A stretch of 52,071 nt of DNA from an uncultured Oscillospiraceae bacterium (lineage in GTDB: Bacteria > Bacillota > Clostridia > Oscillospirales > Oscillospiraceae): assembly GCA_947626265.1 (NCBI GenBank), contig CANQRM010000021.1:1-52071 (forward strand). The letters run 5' to 3'. A program made the position numbers and the translations under genes. The notes below the pieces were generated by a model. That model was not told where the DNA came from and ran no database searches. It saw only the letters and a program-made list of their open reading frames with translations. This document shows, piece by piece, positions 40,616 through 48,385 of the stretch; position 1 is the first letter of the stretch, and the number at the start of each line of letters is the position of its first letter.

Positions 40616-40637
40616 CGGCTCTGCCCTCGGGTATAAT
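40609..40637 (+). promoter_or_regulatory. Consensus sigma-A promoter of the MATE gene
   Basis: TTGACA (40609-40614), a 17-base spacer and TATAAT (40632-40637): a perfect consensus, 29 bases before the ATG. Confidence 0.92.
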
Positions 40638-40666
40638 AGCCCTCTGTCTGAAAAGGAGGATGCCCC

Positions 40667-42058
40667 ATGTCCGGAAACGTCCACAAGTTCATAGGGGATA
40701 AGCGGTTCTACCGCCGGGCGCTGACGGTGGCGCTGCCCATCATGCTCCAGAATACGGTGACGAATTTTGTCTCCCTGCTGGACAATATCATGGTGGGCCA
40801 GACCGGCACCGCCTCCATGAGCGGCGTGGCGGTGGTGGGGCAGCTCTTTTTCATTTTCTATATCATCATCTTCGGCACCGTCTCCGGCCCGGGCATCTTC
40901 TGCGCCCAGTACTGGGGCGCGGGGCAGGAGAGGAGCTTCAAGGCCGCCTTCCGCTACAAGATGGTGACGACTTTGCTCATGTGCTTTGTGTGTCTCGCGG
41001 TGCTGGGCCTGGCGGGCCGGCCCCTCATAGGACTTTACATCACAGGCGGGCCTGAGGAGAGCGCCGAAGTGGCCGGCTATGCCCAGGGGTATCTTCGCGT
41101 GATGCTGTGGGGGATGGTGCCCTATACCGTCGCCATGGTCTACGCCACCACCCTGCGGGAGGCGGGCCACGCGGTGGTGCCCATGGTGGCCTCCTGGTCG
41201 GCGGTAGGGGTGAACCTTTTCCTCAACTGGGTGCTCATATTCGGCCATCTGGGCGCCCCGGCCATGGGCGTGGAGGGCGCGGCGCTGGCCACCGTCATAT
41301 CCCGGTTCGTGGAGCTGGGGGTATGCGTGGGGTGGAGCCACCGGCACAGTGACCAGGTGCTGTTCACCCGCCATATGATGGAGGGGGCGCCCATGCCCCG
41401 GGCCCTTCTGTGGGATATGTTCCGCCGCAGCACGCCCCTGATGGCAAACGAGGCCCTCTGGTGCCTGGGCACGGCCACCCTGACCCAGATATACTCCACC
41501 CGGGGCATCACCGTCATGGCGGCCATGAACATCGCGCTGGTCCTGTTCGACGTGTTCACCGCCGTGGCCTTCAGCGTGGGCACCACCATAGGCATCATCG
41601 TGGGGCAGGAGCTGGGGGCGGGCCTTACGGAGCAGGCGGTGGATACGGACCGGAAGCTTTTGACCCTGGGCATCATGATATCCACGTCCATCGCCCTTCT
41701 CATGGCGGCGGTGTCCGGGCTCTTCCCCCGGTTTTACAACACCACGGAGGAGGTGCGCTCGCTGGCCGGGTCCCTCATCCGCATCATGGCGGTGATGCTG
41801 CCCTTCGACTGCTTCGCCAACGGCAGCTATTTCACCATGCGCTCCGGCGGCAAGACCCTGGTCACGTTCCTCTTTGACAGCTGCTTTGCCTGGGCGGTGA
41901 ACGTACCGGTGGCGTGGGTCCTGGCCCACTGCACGGGCCTTGGCATCCTGACGGTGTACGCCCTGAGCGTATCCACGGTGCTCATCAAATGCGTCATCGG
42001 CGCCGTGCTGGTGCACAAGAGATACTGGGTCAACACCCTGTCGGGGCTGGATACCTGA
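40667..42058 (+). CDS. MATE-family efflux transporter
   Basis: Twelve-helix multidrug/toxin or metabolite exporter, 463 residues. Two MATE halves are evident; the first begins ALTVALPIMLQNTVTNFVSLLDNIMVG, a strongly conserved family start, and the second TPLMANEALWCLGTATLTQIYS. AAAGGAGG precedes ATG 40667. Substrate cannot be predicted. No clear terminator follows; only a weak TTTCTA/TAGAAA repeat near 42087-42104. Confidence 0.92.
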   Translation: MSGNVHKFIGDKRFYRRALTVALPIMLQNTVTNFVSLLDNIMVGQTGTASMSGVAVVGQLFFIFYIIIFGTVSGPGIFCAQYWGAGQERSFKAAFRYKMVTTLLMCFVCLAVLGLAGRPLIGLYITGGPEESAEVAGYAQGYLRVMLWGMVPYTVAMVYATTLREAGHAVVPMVASWSAVGVNLFLNWVLIFGHLGAPAMGVEGAALATVISRFVELGVCVGWSHRHSDQVLFTRHMMEGAPMPRALLWDMFRRSTPLMANEALWCLGTATLTQIYSTRGITVMAAMNIALVLFDVFTAVAFSVGTTIGIIVGQELGAGLTEQAVDTDRKLLTLGIMISTSIALLMAAVSGLFPRFYNTTEEVRSLAGSLIRIMAVMLPFDCFANGSYFTMRSGGKTLVTFLFDSCFAWAVNVPVAWVLAHCTGLGILTVYALSVSTVLIKCVIGAVLVHKRYWVNTLSGLDT

Positions 42059-42120
42059 GGGGCAAACATGACAAATAGTAAAAAATTTCTATAATTTTAG
42101 AAAATAATCAGAAACTCTCG

Positions 42121-42149
42121 TTGACAACGGGCAGAATTGATGATAAAAT
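42121..42149 (+). promoter_or_regulatory. Sigma-A promoter of the surface-protein gene
   Basis: TTGACA (42121-42126), a 17-base spacer and TAAAAT (42144-42149). The leader of about 78 bases contains a GAATCCA/TGGATTC inverted repeat (42157 to about 42218). Confidence 0.85.
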
Positions 42150-42233
42150 TGTAACCGAATCCAGACGGAAATAACAATTAATAACAAAAAGATTACACGA
42201 CCCGTAATGCTTGGATTCTGGAGGTACTGCCTT

Positions 42234-45020
42234 ATGAGAAAAACTTGGACAACGCTCATAGTGCTGGGCATCCTGCTGTGCATGTTCGTGAGCATCGGAG
42301 CGAACGCGCAGGCGGCGGAAGACGCCCTCACTATCTTGGCTGTGGACGGCGACGTGCTCACCGATGAGCAGATCGCCGCGCTGAAGAACGAGTATTCCAA
42401 CGGCTATATCCTGGATGTGTCCGGTGAGGGCACCAACAGCGGCCTGGATATCATTTTCACCGAGTCTCACCCTGTGGAAATGGGCGCACTTATCCCCGAG
42501 TCCGGCGAGCATAAGACGGAACCGCTGTATCTGGGCGACCCCATGACCCTGGAGGCCAACGGGGAGAAGATCACCCTCATCGGCGTGAACGCTGAGCTGG
42601 ACGCCGGCACCATCGGCATGCTGCTGGAGGGCGCCGAGGGCAAGATCGTTGCCGTGGGCAAGGCCGAGGCCGGCCAGGCCGTGAAGGAAGCAGGCATCGA
42701 CCTGTTCCTGACCACCGACTCCGGCGACGGCGTGCAGACCATGGTCACCGCCAACGTGGGCGTGACCCAGATCGTGAACGTGGGCGTTGACAGCGCCTGG
42801 CCCATCACCAAGGTCACCCTGGACTGGGAGGGCAATCTCCAGGCCGAGCCCATAGCGGTCCCTGAGGATATGACCATGGTGGAGCCCGGCCCCGCGGTGG
42901 AAGAGCCCGCCCCCGACCAGCCCGTTCAGGACCAGCCTGCCCAGGACCAGCCCGCGGCCGATGCTGTCTTCAACGTGTGGTATGACCGCAACGGCGCCGA
43001 GGAGGGCGTGGTCTACGACACCCAGGTGTCCGAGAGCAATCCTCTCGTCCTGCCCGAGAACGGCTATAACCACTATGGCTATACCTTCGCCGGCTGGAAC
43101 TACAACGGCAACATCTATCAGCCCGGCGACAGCATCTATCTCAGCGGCGACGCCACCATCTACGCCGCCTGGGATCCTGTCGTTGAGACCGAAGTGTACG
43201 ACGTGACCTTCAACGCCAACGGCGCCGAGAGCGGCTCCATGGAGGATACCCAGGTCACCGCCGGCAACGCCTTCGAGCTGCCTGCCAACGGCTATGCCCG
43301 GGAGGGCTATGAGTTCACCGGCTGGGACGTGAACGGCTCTGTCTATCAGCCCTATGAGACCGCCAGCATCAGCGCCGACACCACGGTATACGCCCAGTGG
43401 GAGGCCGTGAGCGTGGCTCCTGTCGTGTACAACGTCTGGTTCGACGCCAACGGCGCCGAGGGCGGCTCCATGGAGGCCACACAGGTCACCGAGGGCAACG
43501 CCTTCGAGTTGCCCGAGAACGGCTACACCTATACCGGCTATAACTTCACCGGCTGGAACGTGAACGGCTCGGTCTATCAGCCCCATGAGACCGTGACCAT
43601 CACCGCCGACACCACCGTCTACGCTTCCTGGGAGCAGGCTCCCGCGGAGAGCGTCTCCTACACCCTGACCTATGAGCCGGGGGAGGGCACCGGCGAGGCC
43701 TATACCGCCACCGGCACCCAGCTGACCCTGGACGAGAGCCCCTTCACCGCTCCCGAGGGCAAGCATTTCGCCTCCTGGAGCATCAACGGCGCCCCCTATG
43801 ACGCCGGCGCGGCCTTTGAGCTGACCGCCGACGCGGCCGCCGTCGCCACCTATGAGGCCGACGGCGATACCGCCGCCACCGCCCAGGACCCCGGCCTGCA
43901 GAACGGCAGCGACATGCGCACCTGGAAGCACGGCGGCACCGACGCGCTGTTCGTCTCCTTTGCCAACGCCAAGGTGGACACCGTGGCCGTTGGTCCCATG
44001 GACGCCATGACCCAGACGCTGGATACCTCCAGCTATACCGTGACCGACTATAACACCACCGGCAGCACCGTGACCCTGACGAAGGAATACCTTGACAGCC
44101 TGACCGTGGGCAACTCCTACTTCATGGAGTTCCGGTTCAAGACCTCCGCCGACGGCGTGACCTATGAGCCCGTCATGCTGATGCTGCACATCAACGAGGC
44201 GGACGCCCAGGACGCCGGCATCCAGAACGGCACGGATATGCGCACTTGGAAGCAGGGCGGCACCGATAACCTGGCGATCTCCTTCGCCAACGCCAAGGTG
44301 GCCACCATCACCGTGGCGCCCGAGGGCAGCACCGGCGCGACCCTGACGGCCGGGTCCCAGTTCACCGTGTCCAACTTCGGCGACAACGGCCAGACCGTGA
44401 CCTTCGTCAAGACCTACCTGGACAGCCTGACTGCCAACACCACCTATAACGTGAGCTTCACCTTCGCCGACGCAAACGGCCTGAGCTATGAGCCCATCAG
44501 CGTGAAGCTGCACGTGACCCCTGCCGACCCCGTGGTCACCCCCGAGCAGAACCGCAAGGAGACCTGGAACCGGGCCTATGAGCTGCCCCTGACCTTCGAC
44601 GGGCGCACGCCCTCCGGCCTGCAGATCCGCTTCGGCGCGGACAACTGGGTCAACGGCACCAACAACACCGACTATCGTCTGAACGGCAGCACCATCACCC
44701 TGCTGCCCGCCATGGTCAACGGCGGCAGCCGCTGGCAGTCCTGGGGCAACGGCGGCTACACCTTCCGGGTGAGCTTCACCAGCGGCGACCCCGTGGAGGT
44801 GAGCGTGACCCTGGAGGGCACCGCCCCCGTCAGCCAGACCCAGCCCACCGCGACGCCCGAGCCCGGCTCCACCGCGGCTCCCCAGAACCTGGGACCCACC
44901 GCGCCTGTGACCGGCGACGAGACGCCCATCGTGCTCTACGTCGTGATCCTGGTGCTCCTGGTGGCGGCGCTGGCCATCGTCATCATCCTTCTCACCAAGA
45001 AAAACCGCGGCCGCAGATAA
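42234..45020 (+). CDS. Sortase-type surface protein with InlB B and X2-like repeats
   Basis: A 928-residue cell-surface protein. A signal peptide (to about residue 26, AQA) precedes a unique N-terminal domain (27-215) and a DQP-rich hinge. Then come three Listeria-Bacteroides (InlB B) repeats, about 245-315, 322-390 and 399-466, each ending in GW.N.NG..Y.P and TVYA.W, and a diverged fourth (476-541). Two X2-like immunoglobulin modules (554-650 and 662-762) are near copies, and a third diverged one follows. The C-terminus has APVTGDE, a 23-residue hydrophobic helix and KKNRGRR, a sortase signal differing from LPXTG. ATG 42234 has a GGAGG site. Likely adhesion or glycan binding. Confidence 0.85.
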   Translation: MRKTWTTLIVLGILLCMFVSIGANAQAAEDALTILAVDGDVLTDEQIAALKNEYSNGYILDVSGEGTNSGLDIIFTESHPVEMGALIPESGEHKTEPLYLGDPMTLEANGEKITLIGVNAELDAGTIGMLLEGAEGKIVAVGKAEAGQAVKEAGIDLFLTTDSGDGVQTMVTANVGVTQIVNVGVDSAWPITKVTLDWEGNLQAEPIAVPEDMTMVEPGPAVEEPAPDQPVQDQPAQDQPAADAVFNVWYDRNGAEEGVVYDTQVSESNPLVLPENGYNHYGYTFAGWNYNGNIYQPGDSIYLSGDATIYAAWDPVVETEVYDVTFNANGAESGSMEDTQVTAGNAFELPANGYAREGYEFTGWDVNGSVYQPYETASISADTTVYAQWEAVSVAPVVYNVWFDANGAEGGSMEATQVTEGNAFELPENGYTYTGYNFTGWNVNGSVYQPHETVTITADTTVYASWEQAPAESVSYTLTYEPGEGTGEAYTATGTQLTLDESPFTAPEGKHFASWSINGAPYDAGAAFELTADAAAVATYEADGDTAATAQDPGLQNGSDMRTWKHGGTDALFVSFANAKVDTVAVGPMDAMTQTLDTSSYTVTDYNTTGSTVTLTKEYLDSLTVGNSYFMEFRFKTSADGVTYEPVMLMLHINEADAQDAGIQNGTDMRTWKQGGTDNLAISFANAKVATITVAPEGSTGATLTAGSQFTVSNFGDNGQTVTFVKTYLDSLTANTTYNVSFTFADANGLSYEPISVKLHVTPADPVVTPEQNRKETWNRAYELPLTFDGRTPSGLQIRFGADNWVNGTNNTDYRLNGSTITLLPAMVNGGSRWQSWGNGGYTFRVSFTSGDPVEVSVTLEGTAPVSQTQPTATPEPGSTAAPQNLGPTAPVTGDETPIVLYVVILVLLVAALAIVIILLTKKNRGRR
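42966..43857 (+). repeat. Tandem InlB B-repeat coding region
   Basis: Four units of about 200-210 bases start near 42966, 43197, 43428 and 43659. Units 2 and 3 are close at DNA level (for example CAACGCCTTCGAG and GTGAACGGCTC recur in register), so copy-number change by recombination is possible. Confidence 0.75.
43893..44520 (+). repeat. Duplicated X2-like module coding region
   Basis: Two units begin at 43893 and 44217, each opening with a G(L/I)QNG(S/T)DMRTWK segment and ending with L(H)-type beta strands. The protein copies are clearly homologous over about 100 residues. Confidence 0.7.
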
Positions 45021-45046
45021 GTAAGCGCCGCAAGCGTATAGCAAGC

Positions 45047-45078
45047 AAGGGCCGTGGGCTTTTCCACGGCCCTTTTGC
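45047..45078 (+). terminator. Terminator after the surface-protein gene
   Basis: A perfect 11-bp stem (45047-45057 and 45064-45074) with loop GCTTTT, then TTTTGC. Confidence 0.88.
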
Positions 45079-45105
45079 AGACGAACTTTGGAAAGGCGGT
45101 GCCCC

Positions 45106-46746
45106 GTGACCGTGCGCATGAGGAAAACATGGCGGTGTATGACCGCCGTCATACTGGCCCTGGTGCTGATGCTCCCCGGCGGCTGCGGGAAGAAGGAGGC
45201 GGGCCCGGCGGAATACAACGATGGCGCGGAGTTCCGTCTGGGCATAACGGAGCAGCCGGACAGCCTCAATCCCTTTACGGCCCGGAGCCGCATCGCGGAG
45301 GAGTTCTTCCTGCTGGTCTACGACCCCCTGTGGCGGCTGAACGCCGCGGGCGAGCCGGTGAACTGCCTGGTGGAGGACTGGAGCATGTCCAGCGACCAGC
45401 TGACATGGACCCTGCGGCTGCGTAAGGACGTGACCTTCTCCGACGGCACGCCCCTGACCAGCGAGGACGTGCGCTACACCTACGAGGCGCTGATGCAGGG
45501 CGACACCGCCTATACCCACTGCTTCGACGGCATCACCTCTGTCCGCTGCCCCGACAGCAGCACGGTGGTGGTGACCACCTCCTATGTGAAGGGGGATATG
45601 CAGTACCTGGGCGTGCCCATCCTGCCCAAGCACATATGGGGCGCGGTGAGCGGCTCTCTTGCGGATTTTGATAACGAGCAGATGATAGGCTCCGGCCCCT
45701 TCGTCCGGCAGCTGGAGGACACAGGCCCCCAGGAGATCAGCTGGATATTCAAAGCTCGGTCCAACTACTTCGGCGGCTCGCCCAAAATAGGGCAGCTCCG
45801 CTTCATCTACTACGCCACCGCCACCGGCGTGGGGCGGGCCGTGTCCGCCGCCGAGCCGGAGGTGGACGCCGCCATCGGTCTTACTGACGTGCAGATAACC
45901 ACCCTGCAGGGCGTGCCCGGCGTGCGGCAGATGCAGGCCTATCTCCCCGGGTCCCAGATATGGGCCATCGCCTTCAACACCCGGGAGGGTGTCTTTACGG
46001 AGGCCGGCATGCGCCAGATGGTGGAGTACTGCACGGATCGGGCCCGCATCGTGTCCATGTCCGCGGGCGACGCGGCCATGGCGGGCAGCTCCTGGGCCAG
46101 CCCCGGCGTGGATTACCACTATGAGGTAGCAGGCCTGCGGGGCTATAACCCCGACGCGGCCGCCGCCATCCTCAACTCCATGGGCTACGCGGACCTGAAT
46201 ATGGACGGCCATGTGGAGCACATCGGCACCCGCAACGACCTGGTTCTCACCCTGGTGACCAGCTCCCAGGACGACTGGTCCTCCTCGGCGGCTACCATCC
46301 TCACCGAGGCCCTGACGGCCCAGGGCGTGCAGGTATCCCGCCCCGTGACCGACGGGCCGGTGCAGGATAAGTGCGGGCCCCAGGACGACTGGGACATGTG
46401 CATGGTCTCCTGGCGGGGCAGCCCCAACGCTGTGATGGCCGCCCAGCAGTTTTACGGCTCCGACGCCAGCCTCACCGGCTGGAGCAGCGACAATTATATG
46501 AGTACCTTCGGCCGCCTGCAGGTGGCCCTGGACCGGAACGACGTCCGGGACCTGGCCGGGCAGCTGCAGCAGATCGTCTACGACGAGTGCCCCTATCTGA
46601 TATTGGGCTACCACAGCGACATCCAGGCCATCCGGGAGGACGTCTGGACCGGCTATGACGAGGTGCTGAGCGCCGCCGGCGGGCTATTCTGCAACGGCAG
46701 CGCCGACGCCTATATGACCCTGACTCCCGCCGGGGCGGGAGACTGA
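45106..46746 (+). CDS. Family-5 solute-binding lipoprotein (oligopeptide/nickel-type), orphan
   Basis: Extracytoplasmic binding protein of the OppA/DppA class (SBP_bac_5), 546 residues. The signal peptide ends in the lipobox LPGGC. Family landmarks are GITEQPDSLNPF, LVEDWSMS..LTWTLRLRKDVTFSDGTPL, the GSGPF motif and the late segment MCMVSWRGSPNAV. GTG 45106 is six bases from AAAGGCGG; ATG 45118 is an alternative. No ABC permease or ATPase genes are adjacent, so it must serve a transporter elsewhere or act as a sensor. The gene may be cotranscribed with the aminotransferase 25 bases downstream. Confidence 0.88.
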   Translation: MTVRMRKTWRCMTAVILALVLMLPGGCGKKEAGPAEYNDGAEFRLGITEQPDSLNPFTARSRIAEEFFLLVYDPLWRLNAAGEPVNCLVEDWSMSSDQLTWTLRLRKDVTFSDGTPLTSEDVRYTYEALMQGDTAYTHCFDGITSVRCPDSSTVVVTTSYVKGDMQYLGVPILPKHIWGAVSGSLADFDNEQMIGSGPFVRQLEDTGPQEISWIFKARSNYFGGSPKIGQLRFIYYATATGVGRAVSAAEPEVDAAIGLTDVQITTLQGVPGVRQMQAYLPGSQIWAIAFNTREGVFTEAGMRQMVEYCTDRARIVSMSAGDAAMAGSSWASPGVDYHYEVAGLRGYNPDAAAAILNSMGYADLNMDGHVEHIGTRNDLVLTLVTSSQDDWSSSAATILTEALTAQGVQVSRPVTDGPVQDKCGPQDDWDMCMVSWRGSPNAVMAAQQFYGSDASLTGWSSDNYMSTFGRLQVALDRNDVRDLAGQLQQIVYDECPYLILGYHSDIQAIREDVWTGYDEVLSAAGGLFCNGSADAYMTLTPAGAGD

Positions 46747-46771
46747 GAGCACCCAAAGAGGAGAGAAAGAA

Positions 46772-47911
46772 ATGGAACTGACCATCAACACCGCTGCCCA
46801 AAAGGAGCAGCTTTCCGGCATCCGGGAATTCACCTATCTCGTCCGGGCCACCCCCGGCGCCATCGGCTTCACCCTGGGGGAGCCGGACCTCAATACCCCG
46901 GAGGAGATGAAAGAGGCGGTGAAGGCCGCCCTGGACGATAACGACACCCACTATCCTCCCGGCAACGGCTATCCCGAGACCTTGAAGGCCATCTCCGACT
47001 ATGAAAAGCGGGCCCATGGCCTTTCCTACAGCCCCGACGAGGTCATCCTCACCGACGGAGCCACGGAGGCGCTGTTCGTGAGCCTGTCCACGGTGCTGAA
47101 TCCCGGCGACGAGGTCATCATCCCCACGCCGGCCTTCGGACTATACGAGTCCATCACCCGGCTCTGCCGGGGCGTGCCCGTGGCCCTGCCCACGGAAGGG
47201 CATGATTTCCAGATAGACCCGGATGAGCTGGCCGCGGCAATCAACGGCAAGACCAAGGCCATCATCCTCACCTCGCCCAACAATCCCACCGGGTGCATCT
47301 ATACAAAAAAGACCCTGGACGCGGTCCATGAGGTCTTGAAGGATAAGCCCCTGTTCGTGATATGCGACGACGTGTACCGGGAGCTGGTCTACTCCGGGGA
47401 GTACCACAGCTTCTCCGAGTACCAGGACATGCGGGACCGCATCATCGTGGTGCAGAGCTTCTCCAAGCCCTACGCCATGACCGGCTGGCGGCTGGGGTAC
47501 CTGCTGGCGGACGCCCCCATACGGGAGCGGCTGCAGGTGTTCCATCAGTATTGCGTCACCTCCGCGCCCAGCTTTTTGCAGCGGGCCTGCGCCGTGGCGC
47601 TAAATAGCGACGTGGAGCCGGTGCGGGCGCTTTTCAAGCGCCGCCGGGACTATGTGTACGGCCGGCTCAGGGCCATGGGCTGGGAGCTGGGGGAGCCGGA
47701 GGGGGCCTTCTATCTTTTCCTTCCCATCAGCCAATATGGCATGGACTCCATCAGCTTTTGCAAAAAGCTTTTGGCGGAGGCGGGCGTGGGTTTCATCCCC
47801 GGCGTCTTCTTTGGCACGGAGGGCTACATGCGCATGAGCTACTGCTACTCCGACGCCGAGCTCAAAGAGGGCATGGATAGGCTGGAGAAGTTCGTAAAGG
47901 ATAATCAATAA
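46772..47911 (+). CDS. PLP-dependent class I/II aminotransferase
   Basis: Fold-type I aminotransferase of 379 residues. Motifs are LGEPDLNTP, the GNGYPETLKAI region, SPNNPTG, and the PLP-binding Lys232 in SFSKPYAMTGWRLGY. It resembles PatA/AspC-type enzymes with aspartate or aromatic donors; the specificity is not deducible. AGAGGAG precedes ATG 46772. The neighbouring binding protein suggests a link to amino-acid or peptide supply, which is weak inference. A strong terminator follows. Confidence 0.9.
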   Translation: MELTINTAAQKEQLSGIREFTYLVRATPGAIGFTLGEPDLNTPEEMKEAVKAALDDNDTHYPPGNGYPETLKAISDYEKRAHGLSYSPDEVILTDGATEALFVSLSTVLNPGDEVIIPTPAFGLYESITRLCRGVPVALPTEGHDFQIDPDELAAAINGKTKAIILTSPNNPTGCIYTKKTLDAVHEVLKDKPLFVICDDVYRELVYSGEYHSFSEYQDMRDRIIVVQSFSKPYAMTGWRLGYLLADAPIRERLQVFHQYCVTSAPSFLQRACAVALNSDVEPVRALFKRRRDYVYGRLRAMGWELGEPEGAFYLFLPISQYGMDSISFCKKLLAEAGVGFIPGVFFGTEGYMRMSYCYSDAELKEGMDRLEKFVKDNQ

Positions 47912-47914
47912 GAG

Positions 47915-47948
47915 AAAGCGGCGCTGCCATCCGGCAGCGCCGCTTTTG
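47915..47948. terminator. Bidirectional terminator between the aminotransferase and ireB
   Basis: A perfect 14-bp stem (47915-47928 and 47933-47946) with loop ATCC starting AAA and ending TTT. The T tract on both strands serves convergent genes. Confidence 0.93.
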
Positions 47949-47957
47949 CATATAGGT

Positions 47958-48206
47958 TTATTTTTGTAGGTATGCGGACACGAGCTCCTGCAGCAGGTCG
48001 TCCCGGTCCAGCCGGCAGATGAGTGTGCGGGCGTTGTTGTAGTTGGTGATGTAGGTGGGGTCCTCGGAGAGGATGTAGCCAACGATCTGGTTGATGGGGT
48101 TGTAGCCCTTCACCAGCAGGGAACTGTACACGCTGGACATGATCTCTCTTATCTCGGCGCTGTGGTCTACGACCTTGAACTTGCGGGTGGATTCCTCCAT
48201 GCTCAT
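47958..48206 (-). CDS. ireB: IreB-family regulatory phosphoprotein (UPF0297)
   Basis: An 82-residue protein with the family core GYNPINQIVGYILSEDPTYI and the closing LDRDDLLQELVSAYL. In Enterococcus IreB is a substrate of the Ser/Thr kinase IreK and restrains cephalosporin resistance. ATG 48206 follows AAGGAGG. Normally the gene lies between alaS and ruvX; here it is alone, with its own promoter and terminator. The threonines usually phosphorylated are in the N-terminal part, where Thr7 is a candidate. Confidence 0.92.
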   Translation of the reverse strand: MSMEESTRKFKVVDHSAEIREIMSSVYSSLLVKGYNPINQIVGYILSEDPTYITNYNNARTLICRLDRDDLLQELVSAYLQK

Positions 48207-48251
48207 ATCCCTCCTTAAAAACCGAATATCGCGGAACTTGCCGCTGAATGC

Positions 48252-48260
48252 ATTATAGCA
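48252..48260 (-). promoter_or_regulatory. Extended -10 promoter of ireB
   Basis: TGC followed by TATAAT (48252-48257) on the minus strand; the -35 region is poor. The leader is about 39 bases. Confidence 0.65.
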
Positions 48261-48327
48261 TATCCCACGGGTAAAAAATGTTACAGAAGTATTAAAAATA
48301 AATTACATCGACTTGAAGCGGTTTAAA

Positions 48328-48356
48328 TTGACGGATGAAAAATGGAATATTATAAT
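48328..48356 (+). promoter_or_regulatory. Sigma-A promoter of the nnrD-alr operon
   Basis: TTGACG (48328-48333), a 17-base spacer and TATAAT (48351-48356), 29 bases before the ATG; divergent from ireB. Confidence 0.9.
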
Positions 48357-48385
48357 GTCCGTAGAGATCAGGAGGAGGTGACGGC

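Noticed and set aside
42966-43857. Tandem repeats as a possible CRISPR array
   Set aside because: The units are about 210 bases long, in frame and translate into InlB B repeats.
42108-45293. 1061-codon minus-strand ORF opposite the surface protein gene
   Set aside because: It is antisense to a gene with clear domains, and its His/Gly/Val-rich low-complexity translation is typical of GC-rich codon bias.
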